This document shows positions 32,661 to 44,934 of a stretch of 64,000 nt of DNA, piece after piece. Location of the stretch: positions 88,641,726-88,705,725 of the forward strand of contig CM059187.1 in the NCBI GenBank assembly GCA_030323885.1, read 5' to 3'. The DNA is from Branchipolynoe longqiensis. Lineage: Eukaryota; Annelida; Polychaeta; Phyllodocida; Polynoidae. Each line of letters begins with the position of its first letter. The first letter of the stretch is position 1. Both the position numbers and the translations under genes were made by a program. Under the pieces are notes generated by a model. It was given only the letters and a program-made list of their open reading frames with translations. It ran no database searches and was not told the origin of the DNA.

Positions 32661-32752
32661 GGGACACGGCTGAGCACGGGAACGAGCTGAAACCGCCACA
32701 CCGGCAACGAGTGAGCAAAACTCGCCATGTCTAGTGCATACCAAATTTACTG

Positions 32753-32890
32753 TATATGCTATCACTTCAAATATCTTAAAGTTAGCCATATATAATTACT
32801 TCAAGCTAAAATTAAATACCACATAGCGACCAAGCTGTATGTATCGAGAAATATGGCAGAAACTCAACACTATCGGATTATGCAAAGTTA
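32753..32890. mobile_element. MITE-C end fragment
   Basis: TATGCTATCACTTCAAATAT through CTATCGGATTATGCAAAGTT. Confidence 0.65.
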
Positions 32891-33107
32891 GCCAAATTAA
32901 GAGTTTATTTAATCCACAGGCCCAACACGTAATCCCATTCTCTGCTTAGCATATCTAAAAAAAAAAAAAAATAATAACCATAAAAGAAATAAAATGTCAA
33001 TATCATAAAGGAGGGAGAGTATAATTAGGTATAGATCTAGGCCCTCTAAGATGCAAGCAGTACCTTGTGACATGCAAGCACCCTTTGGTCAAGCAAATGT
33101 GTAAACA

Positions 33108-33460
33108 GGGCCGCGTTCAGGGTGTGCCTCGGAGGCGTCTTGGAGAAATTCCTGACATCACGCTAGTCTGAACGGCAAAAGCAGTTGGTTGCCTCGAAAA
33201 TTGCCACCTCCATGGGAGGCAGCCATTTGCAATTGAAAAGAACAGATCTGATTGGCTGAAACCACTGAATTTGGTGGCCATTTTCGGGCGCTTTTTGCAT
33301 TTCTATTATTGAAAAGGGAGATGTCTCTAAGGCATCTCCGAGGCGTACCCTGAATGCAAATAGGCCAAAAAGACGTCTTGAAGTCATCTCGGAGTGAACC
33401 GGGGCTGCGTTCAGGGTATGCCTCCGAGGCATACCCTGAAGGCAGCCCAGGTTCACAACA
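33108..33460. mobile_element. Palindromic MITE (ends GCGTTCAGGGT)
   Basis: CGTTCAGGGTGTGCCTCGGA on the left; GGCATACCCTGAAGGCAGC on the right, its inverse. A second outward repeat GCTGCGTTCAGGGTATG lies just inside. Confidence 0.72.
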
Positions 33461-33550
33461 ACAGAACTACCCCCCAAAGCCCATATTTTATCATATTGAA
33501 CGTGCTATTCTGATATAGTATTAAAATCAGCGAATGTGATCAGCCATCAA

Positions 33551-33876
33551 GGAGCGGGACGTAGCTCAGGCGGTGAAGTGTCCACCTGTGAAGGAGTCGA
33601 TCATCCAATCGATCCTGCTCAGTGACACATTTACAGTTTGGGGTATTCCCTATTCCAATCAGTGGTCCGCAACTGGTTCATCAAAGGCTGTGGTATGTGC
33701 TTCCTGTCCATGGGAACGGGCATATAAAAGACCCCATGCTGCTTATTGGAAAGAGTAGCCTGTGTGGCAACACAAGGTTTCCTCCAAAGAAATGTCAGAA
33801 TGACCATATGTCCAATAGCCGATGATAAAAATCAACATGCTCTAGAGGCGTCGTTAAATAAAACAAGCTTTACTTT
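33551..33876 (+). mobile_element. SINE-V, full length
   Basis: Head GGAGCGGGACGTAGCTCAGG (tRNA-like A-box), body AAAGACCCCATGCTGCTTAT, tail TTAAATAAAACAAGCTTTAC. Confidence 0.92.
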
Positions 33877-34260
33877 TGGGTGCATCAAGCATAAATTGTG
33901 TAACGCAGCACTCTCACAACTTTCATAAACACCTTAGTTGGGATTTTAAATTGTTCTTATTAATATTTAATTAAATAATTAAATATAAACACAGATGCAT
34001 TTTGTATTAGTGATTTATTTGTTAACACTTCACTCATAACATATTTGGTGATTATCCATGCTATATATCTGTAGATATGCATGTATATTAGTAGTTGTTG
34101 ATGTGACTGTCTTTTACTGGTGATTAAGACACCTGTGAACTTTTCTTTCTATACATTCTATTTTATTTTTGTAAATGATATCATTTTGATTGTGTGAAAG
34201 AAATGTGGGTTAATAGCTGTGATCGAATCTGAGACCATGTATGCGTAATCTTGAGGTATA
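33877..34260. other. Intergenic, nothing recognised
   Basis: Unremarkable AT-rich sequence. Confidence 0.5.
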
Positions 34261-34261
34261 T

Positions 34262-34522
34262 ATGAGCCTGTCTCAAAACGTGCTAACGCTTCATTTTTTT
34301 GTCCATTGTAATGATTGACACAAAACAGCACAGAAACGGTTACACTGAAAACACAAGGACATTTGCTTCAAATCGATATGTATTCTATTGGGATTATGAA
34401 ACACCATGTAAAAAACAAATCAGTTTATCCTGAGCAAATGCATAAGCAGATAGTATGTTGATCATTACAATAGACAAAGTTTTGTCCAATATTGCTTAGC
34501 ACCTTTTGAGACAGTCTCATTA
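34262..34522. mobile_element. MITE-J, copy 1
   Basis: Inverted ends GAGCCTGTCTCAAAACGTGC and TTTTGAGACAGTCTC. The whole 257-bp element matches 51882-52136 in opposite orientation with about ten differences. Confidence 0.9.
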
Positions 34523-34560
34523 TATATATAACTTCCGAGCGAGTGGAGTGTCACGCCCTG

Positions 34561-34630
34561 CGCAGGGGGGGGGGGGGGGGGGGGTGGAGGGGTGCATGCC
34601 GGTAAACCCCCCCTCCACCCCTCGAGTATG
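34561..34630. repeat. G homopolymer and C-rich complement
   Basis: A run of about 19 G followed by GTGGAGG and CCCCCCCTCCACC, able to pair with each other. Read lengths over such runs are prone to error. Confidence 0.85.
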
Positions 34631-34699
34631 GGGGAAAGGGGCAGGAGACTACAGAGCTTATTACATGCGATAAAGGGTTTATCACTATCCATAACATAC

Positions 34700-34722
34700 A
34701 TATACACACATATGTATATATA

Positions 34723-34762
<40 letters not shown>

Positions 34763-34765
34763 TAC
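34700..34765. repeat. TA microsatellite
   Basis: TATATA runs broken by TTTC. Confidence 0.9.
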
Positions 34766-35144
34766 ATGTAATTTCAGTGTTTTGTCACACATGAAACACA
34801 ATATTATCTGGAAGCTTAATGTAGGAAGAACATAACTAATTCTGCGTCCCGTGTGTGGTGGATCGGAGTTGGTTGTGGTGGCTTCATACAATTTAGGTTC
34901 AGTTGACTTGAGCAAAGAATAGCATGAACATTAACTGGAATAAATGTCCATTATATCTATGCAGATAAGTTCCGGAGTATCCAACAATGTGAAACTGCAC
35001 TGGCGACTTGTTCAAAGTGTGTATACAGTCATAGTTATGAAGATTACCTTTCAATTGCAAGTTGATTCAATAGTTGGTATGATCACAAATGCGAGTAGAT
35101 ACATCATAATATGCGTATGTGGAGGGAGTGTGGGAAGCAGTAGA

Positions 35145-35262
35145 GTGCCCCCCCCCCCCCGCGCGCTCACGGGAGCGAGGGGGGGGGGGGGAGTAGGGAA
35201 TCCCCCGCGCTCAGTGGGAGCAGGGAGGGGGAGCAGTAGGGATCTGCTCGAGCTCTCTCTCT
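35145..35262. repeat. C run / G run inverted pair
   Basis: A C12 run and GCGCGCTCACGGGAGCGAGG, then a G12 run; similar to 36010-36050. Possibly one small palindromic repeat. Confidence 0.7.
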
Positions 35263-35480
35263 TGAAGATGTATACAGCCTATCATGGATAAGCCTGAATA
35301 GGCTTGTTTTCACCATTAGACAGTTTGTCAATTGAAAGCCCGAGCCTACATTTTTACCAACCCAAGGGATTTTTAACCTCCCACACCACATAGACATGGT
35401 ATGAGGGCAACTGGCCCCTGATGATGCTGTAAGTTATACACAGCAGTGGCAATCCAAATTGGCAGAGGTGAGGGCACATG
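35263..35480 (-). mobile_element. SINE-B, head truncated
   Basis: Tail CTTGAAGATGTATACAGCC to GGCAGAGGTGAGGGCAC; the tRNA head is gone. Confidence 0.85.
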
Positions 35481-35674
35481 ATCTGTAGCATGACCAGTAG
35501 GGTGAGCAGGGGCTAGCCATCCCCCCCTGCTGCTGGTGACCTGATCCTTGGGTATTATATAAGCTGAAACTCCTCTAGCCAACTCAAAATGGCCGTTTTC
35601 ACTACCATAGCAGTAGGCCTACCGGACAACCCACACATTTTTCTCAATAGTTGAGTCTGAGCGCAAAATGCGTA

Positions 35675-35675
<1 letters not shown>

Positions 35676-35756
<81 letters not shown>
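35676..35756. repeat. TG, TA and GA microsatellite block
   Basis: (TG)6, (TA)15 and (GA)18 in direct succession. Confidence 0.95.
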
Positions 35757-35945
35757 AGGTACAAAAACCTGTAAACTCCTATCCAAAAATTTAATTAAAA
35801 TAAAAGATTTTTACCTGAAGGTAATTTTAATTCTCACTCACTATGGAGCATTGGACAAGAGAATGGGAATGTACAAAAAGTGAACATTTTGAAGGTTTCA
35901 ATTTTTGGATTGACATTTAAAATGTGTTGCGCCTGAACTCCTCAT
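35757..35945. mobile_element. MITE-D, complete
   Basis: AGGTACAAAAACCTGTAAAC at the left; GTGTTGCGCCTGAACTCCTC at the right. Confidence 0.78.
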
Positions 35946-36281
35946 ATAACATGATCAGCTGTACATCATAATATACTTATGTAGCGGGAATGAGGGAGCC
36001 GATAAAGTGCCCCCCCCCACCCCCCTGCGCGCTCACAGGGAGCGAGGGGGGAGGGCCGACTCAGCCTACAGTATGTCACATTAAGTTCAACTGCTACATA
36101 GCCATACAAGGATGATTAGTGTTAGTGTGAGAGTGACATATTCACTTAAATATAGTTGTATGCTTGTAGCCTTAATAATTGTTAAATTGACATTCTAATA
36201 CATCCTATGTATACACACAACGCGTGTAAATACCTGCTTATGTGTGGTCGGAATGCCAATGCTTTGGTAGTCATGAGAAAT

Positions 36282-36465
36282 TTCAGTCGCTGACGACTGG
36301 TCTTCCTCATTCCACTGCTCCTTGCCCTATCCTAGTAATGCCGAGCATCTGGCTAGGAAGCGACAAGTATCAATTTGTAAGTGATTGGTTTGACTCGACC
36401 AGGATTCGAACCCACGATCTACCAACACGGGAGACGGACGCTCTAACTCATTCAGCCATCTCGTC
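36282..36465 (-). mobile_element. SINE-A'
   Basis: Head at right (GATGGCTGAATGAGTTAGAG on the minus strand), GATTCGAACCC B-box, tail truncated. Confidence 0.84.
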
Positions 36466-36900
36466 ACATCATTTTATGTGTTCAACAACATGTATGTGAA
36501 CATGAATGCGTCATATTGACAACAGCAGACCTGCCAACGTTCCAAAGGAATAGACTGCAGAAATCATGATGGTCCATATCACGTCCCTTTATCGTTTCAT
36601 TTAATATCAATTTTCTTGATGCACAGTATGGTGACACAGGCACAGCCAGAATGTTTGTTTGTTTGTTTGTTTTTTTAAACTGAACATCGGCTATACATAT
36701 AACAATTATTTATACATTTAATAATCTTTAGTGGGGAAAATGTGCATGGCCAATTTGAAATGTATTAAATGAATTCGAATATGTACAATTTCTATATTAA
36801 AAACCAATCATATCTAATGATTCAATTAATAATAAGAACTAATTATTTAGTATTTTGCTGACATACACCTTTTTTTTTTTTAACTAACAACTATTTAAAA
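36466..36900. other. Intergenic, nothing recognised
   Basis: A GTTT microsatellite at 36653-36672; nothing else. Confidence 0.5.
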
Positions 36901-37142
36901 CTATTCTTTCTGTAGCATGATCGAGATTACATGTGGAACAGTAGAATTAGAGCCTGGAAATCGGAATGATTTCGCTGAAATAGGAAATGATTGACACGTC
37001 TGAAACAGAATAAAGACAACAAACATGGCAAATGGATCACTCCTGATAATGTGAAAAATAACTAACTTCATAAAATACAGACCCAAAGTAATGGATAACC
37101 CTCCAACATTAGAAATAACTGCAGACACAGTAGCCGGAATGA
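36901..37142 (-). other. Unassigned hydrophobic open frame, cut by a MITE
   Basis: A minus-strand frame of about 80 codons ending in TAG. It contains two hydrophobic stretches (GGLSITLGLYFMKLVIF and MFVVFILF) and a sequon-like NST. There is no ATG; its upstream end runs straight into the inverted repeat of the MITE at 37143. It could be the last exon of a membrane protein or a chance frame. I do not recognise it. Confidence 0.2.
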
Positions 37143-37418
37143 ATAAGCCGTGTTCACACGGGCAAAATGTGAGGCGAACTAGACAAATCGAATCAGGTGA
37201 GGTGAATTAGCGGCCCGTTCACACGGGCAAAATTATCCGCATCAGAGGAATCGATTCACGTAGACTACCTCGCTTAGGTGGTTTACAGGATCCGCATCAC
37301 GTGAGTCGAATCAGCCCTAATCCGCATCAGACGTGCGTTCACACGCGAAATGTGAGGCGAACTAGGCAAGTCGCTTTCTACGAATCGATTTACATTGCCC
37401 GTGTGAACACGGCTTATG
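37143..37418. mobile_element. MITE-K with 23-bp perfect inverted ends
   Basis: ATAAGCCGTGTTCACACGGG at the left and CCCGTGTGAACACGGCTTAT at the right. Interior copies of the CACACGGGCAAA end (37210, 37335) suggest internal duplication. Harbinger/ISL2EU-type ends are possible. Confidence 0.88.
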
Positions 37419-38328
37419 ACGGTTCATGATACAAATACCCGCCAGGGGGCCTAATGTAGAACTATCCATTCAGTATCAATGTCATACAAGTCGAACACTT
37501 ATAACATTCACAAAAGAATAATAGGTATTTTCGGGACTGAAGAATAAATAATAGCTTGATTAGGACACGAACTGCTGCAGTATGGAAGAGAAATGGACAC
37601 TGATGACACAAGTGTCTTAATTCTGGTGCCACTTAGCGGACAATTACAGTATTGATTTCGCCATGAATAGTTAGTTGTGGAGGGCTTTTCTCTGATGTAA
37701 ATAATAGCTCACATTTGTTAAGAACACGGAACAATGTGCTCTCTGATCAATAATAAAGGTTAAAAGGTTATAGGCTATAGGCCTACAACCGTAGCGGATG
37801 CCCCAATTGCATCCATATATATGTATGTAATAAAAACACGGAAATTGATGGTGAGGTAGGTGATAATAGGGTCATAATTAATAATGCTCTCCAAGCAGTT
37901 TGATTGATTGGTGATTGCTTCACGCCGTGTCGGCAGCATAGGCTATATTCAAGCAGTTTGTAATGGTTAGATATAGATATCGTGCTAAAACTATGCTTGA
38001 AAATACAGTATGGAACCTGATTAGGGGCCTATCAGTAATTTCCCACAATTCCTATATCAAAGATCCACCCCTACCCAGAGAAGGGATGGATGACAAGCCT
38101 ACTTAAATCTGAGCAGAAACTGCTTCAGTAGGAATTAACTGTGGAGATTGTGGTTCCAGAGCACAGTGTATGCCTATATGGGCTGGAAGATGAGAAATTG
38201 AGAGATAATGCAAAAGAAACCAAACCAGGAAAACAAGAGGAAATCATCAGGAAGCTCTGGATTCGAGTTTTAAATTCTATATATCTACATGATTTCATCA
38301 ATTCTTCATCCAAAAATAACAGGTAAAT
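37419..38328. other. Intergenic, nothing recognised
   Basis: Short similarity near 38000-38140 (AAATCTGAGCAGAAACTG) to the repeat R family at 61370; otherwise unique. Confidence 0.5.
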
Positions 38329-38618
38329 ATAGTTGGTTGGTTGTTGGAGTTTTACGTCCTGACAACATCTAAGGTCATATCAGGATGGGAACAGACTTGT
38401 GACAGTGCGCATTCATTGCGACTTTATAATACTGCCCCACTGGGAAATCAGGCCACCGATATCCCACTCAATCACATTATCCGGACACTGAGCTACCCAG
38501 TCCTTGCCATATCCTATTAATGCCGAGTGTCAGGCTAGGAAGTGACAAGTATCAATTTTATAAGTCATTGGCTTGACTCGACCGAGAACCGAACTCCCGA
38601 CCTTCCGCAACAACCAAC
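38329..38618 (-). mobile_element. SINE-A, most of the head lost
   Basis: Tail and body complete; the head stops after the B-box region. Confidence 0.8.
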
Positions 38619-38636
38619 CAACCAACCCGACTGTGC

Positions 38637-38992
38637 TTAAAGTTGCATAGTCCAATGGTTTTGAGTTTCTGTACTTCTTCTGAGATAAATATATTAGATC
38701 GATCACTAGTATCTGCTTTACATTAGTTTAAAGTTACTTTTATTTTAAATGGTAAACTTTCGAGATATTTGAAGTGCAAACAAGGAAAATTAGTTTGGCA
38801 AGCTTGCCAAAACTCTGACACCATAGACCTCTAGAGTAACATGTTCTATTAAATTGATTCAGTATTCCCTTCTATGCAGAAACAAATGTTCAATAAGAGC
38901 ATCAGTATCTAAGTTAGATATGTAAAAAACTAATCTAGATAATTGTTTTGGTTTTGAAAATTTCATATTTCATCGGACTATGCAACTTTAAT
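38637..38992. mobile_element. MITE-C, complete
   Basis: CTTAAAGTTGCATAGTCCAA at left; CATCGGACTATGCAACTTTA at right, both next to TTAA. Confidence 0.88.
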
Positions 38993-39358
38993 TAAGCCCA
39001 TGAGAGAAGTTCCATCTTATTACGGGAGATCAGTCAGTGCAGGGCGCCCAACACTGCTTAGCATCTTCTGACTCAATGTTGGCCATCACCAGCTAGGGAG
39101 CCTATGGCAGTTAAATGGTTTAAATATTGGTGGAATTTGGGAGTGAAAAATAAATTATCCGGGAGAAAATACGTAGAACTATGCAGGTTACTAAAATAAC
39201 TTGCCCAGAGATCCTTCATCCTTGTTAAAGCTAAAATCATAATTGTTAGAAATGTATTTGTAGTAGGCCTATCATCATATGTTTTAGTACTATGGTTTCT
39301 CATATAAAACAGCATCATTTCTACTGATGAACCAATGTGACACAAAATACTCAATTAT

Positions 39359-40412
39359 TGTTCAGCAACTAATAGAGGGAGTGCACGTGACGTGAACACT
39401 CAGCCATCTTGGATTACACTTGACACCACCTATGGCGCCCCCTGTCGTATACCAAGAACACTACGGCTACCGAAGTATGGTGGCGCCACCTAGTGGGTAC
39501 TGCCCGAACCTTTCTAATTCTTTGACAGGGCATCTAATGTGTCAACATATGGCATTTTAGCAACACACTTTTAGTTGGTGACCTAAAACAAATGTGAGGA
39601 GTTCCGAGCAGCTCACATGCAAGCACTTTGAAAACAAAACTGCTCAAAACTGACAAATAAACGAACAAATCGGTGAATAAGCACAATGTAGACAGTTGCA
39701 AGCCTTTCGTATGTAATCCAATATGGCCACCGAAAGTTATCTCGTCACATCATTTCACCCCCTCTATCAGGCGCATGAAAAACAACGGGTCCAGGGCGGC
39801 GGAAGTAAATAGACTCATGAATATTCATTTTGACCTATATATATATATGATGGATCAAACTTGACCTTGCTAGATCATGGCGTCTGACCTGGCTGGATCA
39901 GTCCAAAGTTGACAGAATTTCACTTGAAAAGGTTAATTTACATGTTGTAAACTAGGCTAATATTTACCAAAGTTTGTAAATAATATGTGTATTTACATGT
40001 ACATGTACATGTATTGTGCTGCAGAGAGTAAATGAGGATACGATTTAAGGCTACATGAGAGTTGAAGGGAGTAGAGACCATATCATTGGGATACCTCACT
40101 TGACGTGTTGTACATTCAATAACATTGAGAAAATACAACAGGCGGGCCGTATTCGATTAATACGATCCAGGCGACTCCGGTCAGCCGAATTGCTAGAATT
40201 TCAAATAGAACACTGTGAGTGAAGTTGACAAAAACATGTACCATGTGCCTCTTGGCTGGGGTTGGCTAGGAGCGATGATACCCGTGGAGTGTGTTCATAT
40301 GTCATATATAGATCAAAATGAATATTCTTGAGTCTATTTACTTCCGCCGCACTGGACCTGTTGTTTTTCATGCGCCCGATAGAGGGGGTGTAATGACGTG
40401 ACCCTCTATCAG
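39359..40412. repeat. Nested palindromic block (repeat F plus inner inverted repeat)
   Basis: Inner arms are inverted: AGGCGCATGAAAAACAACGG and TTGTTTTTCATGCGCC, then GGAAGTAAATAGACTCATGA with its near-inverse. Outer F ends read AATAGAGGGAGTG and GATAGAGGGGGTGTAATGAC. A MITE-H fragment (40148-40270) lies inside. Confidence 0.72.
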
Positions 40413-40659
40413 TACTTCATATATATAAATGTGATCGTAAAATAACCATGAACAGTAAATCACATTGCAACACAACACGGAAAATAGATGTAGTACTATC
40501 ATCAAAATGTGTCTGTTGACTAACTACCAACACGCCGACTGAGTACCCATTCCAATTCTAAATATGTACATTGTACCAAGGGTTAAAAGCCCCACCCAGA
40601 CGCGAATAGATCTGCAGGTGCAAACACATGCTTCACTTCCCTACTTCATGAGTCATTGG

Positions 40660-41110
40660 CCGATTTCGATTAACACGACCCGGGCGACCGGGGTCAGGCG
40701 AGTTGCTAGAATTTCAAATAGAACACCACGAGTGGAGTTGATAAAAACACGTGCCGTGTGAAAAACGACCCGACCCCAGTAACCCACCCCTTGGCTGGGG
40801 TTGGCTAGGAGCGATGACGTCACATTTATGCTGGTACCGTCCTGTAGCAGTACAAGTCCTATGTGTTTTTTTAATGGGTTTAAAAACAAATTAGATTAAT
40901 GAAATGGAAATATAACTAAACTATTAAATCATAAAATACTTGAAATCCTATTTTGCTGTAGTTATATCGGTTATTTAAACCAAAAAAACGTTTTGGATTA
41001 AGCCAGCATTTTTTCCACCCCGAGCGTGTTCGATTCTGCAACCCGAGGATGTAGAGTCTGCGCATGCGCCAAAATGTGACTCGGGTGACCCGAGTTGGTT
41101 AATTGAATAC
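40660..41110. mobile_element. MITE-H, complete
   Basis: GATTTCGATTAACACGACCC at left and GACCCGAGTTGGTTAATTGA at right. Internal CTATTTTGCTGTAGTTATAT is shared with the 32.5-kb copy. Confidence 0.8.
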
Positions 41111-42329
41111 GCCCTACATGACCACTTGCACACTGTATACAGTCAATGAAACCAAGTGAACTCTACGTAACTAAGATATCATGGATCTTTATACAAAAAT
41201 ATATCTAACTATTTTTCTTTTGTAATTGTGACACGATTATTTACACTAATTTACAATTGGCGCATAATTTCCGAATTGTGGTTGATTCGATGGGGGGGGG
41301 GGGGGGGGGGTACTCACGACGACCCGAGCGGGGAAGTCAAACACCACTTACCCCCAAACCTTCCCCCCCCCCCCGCCTACAACGCCATTCAGCCTTGCTT
41401 GACCACTAAACCAAAACAATTAGCCCTATTCCCTCAAATTGTTGCTTAAAGTATTCACAAAGAAAGGCATGCAACTTTTAATTGTTGACTTTCAGATCAT
41501 TTATATTTCTGCTGTCACAAATTACTGTCGTTGGTGGAATTATTATTCTTGTTATTGTTATAATTCCGGTTAATATTGTTAGTTAATATTTGTTTATTAT
41601 TATAATAGTGTTATGTCTATGATAAGCATTATTACTATTATAATATTGTTGCGATATTATGAGTATATTATAAGCTGTTATAATAAGCTGTTATTAATAG
41701 CGTTATTATTATCATTGTCACTTGTACTATTATTATTATGATGTATAATCTATTATGCCAATATTATTTAGGCTGCAGTGTTACATACCTCGACACTGTT
41801 TGATGCATATTGTACCTATGTGTATTTGTTGGTAGTTCTCTACCTTTGTTTACGTGTTGGATTAGGCACTGCTGAGCGTCCTGGACACCTGGTCAATTGC
41901 ACGCATGCAGGCCTACTTTATTCTGAGACTGGCTGCATGCAGTTGCAGACTGCTGTAACCACCTCTTTTCCTTCGGAATTCTGACTTTATAAATGATTGG
42001 TAGACCTTTTCGTAGGTCCAGCCAGAGGATTTCTTGCTCCAAACCTTATTCATCGTGGTTGTTCTTGGTGAAAGAATATAAATAATATCGACATATTAGA
42101 TATCATCATCATCACCATCATCATCATTATTTATTGATCATTGGGAAAGTATCAAGTCTGGAAAGGTCGAGAAGGGAAAGGTTGTATTCAGAAAGATTGA
42201 ATGGGGTGACCTAGCTAGGCAGGAGTAGATCTAGGAAGGGAAAGATTGAGACAGGAAATGTTCCGTGATATGAAATGTGAAAGCGGCAAAACTTAAATCA
42301 GGACCGCGGGGTCCGTACATATGTGAAGA
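41111..42329. other. Intergenic, no gene recognised
   Basis: A G run at 41293-41312 and C run at 41366-41375; ATTATTATTATAAT-rich sequence 41530-41770. A 68-codon plus frame at 41778 begins at GTG and has no supporting feature. Confidence 0.45.
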
Positions 42330-42525
42330 TATGGAATTCAAGGCAATTTAAAGGCTTCTCAAGGCTGTTTTTGATAGGAATTCAAGACTATTTTCATTTG
42401 GATTTAGTCCCAAATCACCATTCTGACTGGCGATTTCAGACTAATTTAGATCAGTGGGGACAGTTTAATGCGATGTCAAGGCTTTTCAAGACTAATTAAA
42501 CTAAATAGGTTCAATCAGGAATGGT
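42330..42525. repeat. Dispersed repeat Q, copy 1
   Basis: ATATGGAATTCAAGGC, ACTATTTTCATTTGGATTT and GGACAGTTTAATG recur at 55380-55570. Confidence 0.75.
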
Positions 42526-43815
42526 TCACTGTGGACGGCCGTGTCTGATTGCTAAAACTGTGGAACGCGCTAATCTAGTTCCGGAAGTAAGATGCCTACA
42601 CAATATATAATGAAGCCATGATGCTGTACCGCTCGCATTACAGCAGGGATTTTTCCCATGGCACGAGAGTGTTGGCACAGGGGATCAGTCACCTATTTAT
42701 AGTGGATCACAATTCCGCCACTTGTGCTCAGATGACCAACCCTCCCCCAAATGGGGATGGGTATTTAAGAGCCTGCGACACATGCCTTGGGGGTCAGACT
42801 TTGATGAGCGTCCGACCTCTCAGATAAGAACTGACACTCCGGTGTTTGTGTCTTTCTTTCGGTTCCAAGGTTTGAGTAGGGAGAACCAACCTCATCACAC
42901 ATAATTATATTGTTTTCGGGTAATATAAGCGAATAATAATAGTAAAGATTGCGTGGTGTGATAGACTTCTTGAAGCTCACAATCACAGTGAATTGGCGAG
43001 CATTTAACTAAACAAATCCAATGTGATTATTGAGATTCAGTAATCCTTTGAGTAACTTATATTAATTACATTTGTCTGGAAACTCTCATAAACCACGATT
43101 TGTTTAATACTTATACCAAATTTAATAGCAACAAAATTTGAAGGGGAAACCCATCAAGCTTCTCCCCTTCCAACCCACAATGCTTAGCGTGTACCCAAAG
43201 CACACGAATGTGTAGGCCCTACACATAATGAGAACCCTTCCTACAGATATTGGATTGACCTACATAGAACCGTATGCTTTTGATTCATGGAAAAACCTGT
43301 GTCCCCCTCACAGTAACTACTCATTCACGGCCGTCCTGATATGACCTAGGACGTGAAACAACAACAAACAAACTCATTCACGGTGCGCACATCTAAAGTA
43401 TTTAAAAAGCTGCAGCATTCCCCACGTTAATTACAGCAATATTATATTCATAGCAAAGTCACTGATTTAGTAGTTCAGTTACAATTAGCCTATTAGCTAA
43501 TTAGCGTTAATTACATGCAACTCTCACCCTCTATTGTTCATGATTTTGCCAGCGACTGGATCAATATCAGAATGACACTTTTTTTCTTTTTTTTTGTTAT
43601 GTTGAGAAAACACCATTCCAATATCAGGGATAATTTCTCAACGATGGATGATAAGGTGTTTTTACATGCACTTTCATGTGGTGTGAAACGATGAAAATAA
43701 ACAGATTCTGAAATTTAATCAGCAGGGTTCGAGTCTGAGCAACAGCATTTTAAAATAGCTTACTGTTCAACATATATGAAGGAGCAAGTAATTTTCACGA
43801 CTCTGTAGGCCGATT
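42526..43815. other. Intergenic, no gene recognised
   Basis: Apart from a SINE-A tail fragment at 43330-43376 (CCGTCCTGATATGACC to CAACAACAAACAAAC) nothing was identified. A leader exon of gene A could be hidden here, but none was evident. Confidence 0.45.
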
Positions 43816-44530
43816 TGTAACTTTGCGGCAGCAACACTCACAATGATGTAGGCCTACATGTAACATTGGGTCAGTGACACTCACAATGAGGTAGGCCTAC
43901 ATGTAACTTTGGGTCAGTGACACTCATAATGATGTATGCCTACATGTAACATTGGGTCAGTGACACTCACAATGAGGTAGGCATACATGTAACATTGGGT
44001 CAGTGACACTCACAATGATGTAAGCCTACATGTAACATTGGGTCAGTGACACTCACAATGAGGTAGGCCTACATGTAACTTTTTGGTTCAGTGACACTCA
44101 CAATAATGTAGACATACATGTAACATTGGGTCAGTGACACTCACAACGATGTAGGCCTACATGTAAGTTTTTGGTTCAGTGACACTCACAATAATGTAGA
44201 CCTACATGTAACATTGGGTCAGTGACACTCACAATGAGGTAGGCCTACATGTATCTTTCGTTCAGCGACACTCATGACAACGTAGCCCTACATGTAACTT
44301 TGGGTCAGTGACACTCACGACGATGTAGGCTGACAATTGACATGTAACCTTGGGTTAGTGACATGAACAACCATGTACACCTACATGTACCTTTTGGTCT
44401 GTGACGCTCACTAAAATGTAGGCCTACATGTAACTTTGGGTCAGTGACACTCACGACGATATGGGCCTACATGTAACTTTGGGTCAGTGATAGTCACAGT
44501 CATGTAGGCCTACATGTAGGCTTGTGTCAG
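43816..44530. repeat. 43-bp minisatellite, about 16 copies, downstream of gene B
   Basis: Unit AACATTGGGTCAGTGACACT plus CACAATGATGTAGGCCTACATGT in part; contains the palindrome TGTAGGCCTACA. It ends about 400 bp past the gene B stop. Confidence 0.95.
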
Positions 44531-44765
44531 TGAGACTCGCAACGGTCTATATGTAAAATTAGGTCAATGATATGATGAATGTGTGTAGATGTGTGTCAAC
44601 AGCACTCAAGAAGGCATATATGTCAATTTGGGTCATTAGGTTTCACAATTTGAGGCAATGATGCTTACGATGGCTATATATGCATGTATATATCTATATA
44701 TAAATAAATATATATATATTGCATATATATATATGTATTTCAATATACATGTAATATATAACATA

Positions 44766-44905
44766 CAGTAAAACCTCCCTAACCGACAACCTCCACAGAT
44801 CGACTACCCTCATATATCAATCGCTTTATTTGGGTCCCAACAATACCATTGTAGCCATATTCTAACTCCCTAAAACGACCACCTCCCTAAGTGGACCACA
44901 TAAAG
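44766..44905. mobile_element. MITE-P, right end shortened
   Basis: ACAGTAAAACCTCCCTAACC at left; stops after ACCACATAAAGTC. It lies just downstream of gene B and holds an AATAAA on the gene strand. Confidence 0.82.
44825..44830 (-). promoter_or_regulatory. Candidate polyadenylation signal for gene B
   Basis: AATAAA on the minus strand about 105 nt past the TGA of gene B. It lies inside a MITE-P copy (44766-44905), so the transposon may supply the signal. No comparable AATAAA was seen in the first 500 bp after the gene A stop. Confidence 0.35.
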
Positions 44906-44934
44906 TCACCTCCGGGGTGAGAAACTGTCACATC

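Noticed and set aside
33163..33477. 104-codon minus-strand frame
   Set aside because: It spans both inverted arms of a palindromic MITE and has no protein-like features.
44681..44760. TATA-rich stretch as a promoter between the genes
   Set aside because: It is a TATATA microsatellite downstream of gene B, like several others in the window, with no start signal nearby.
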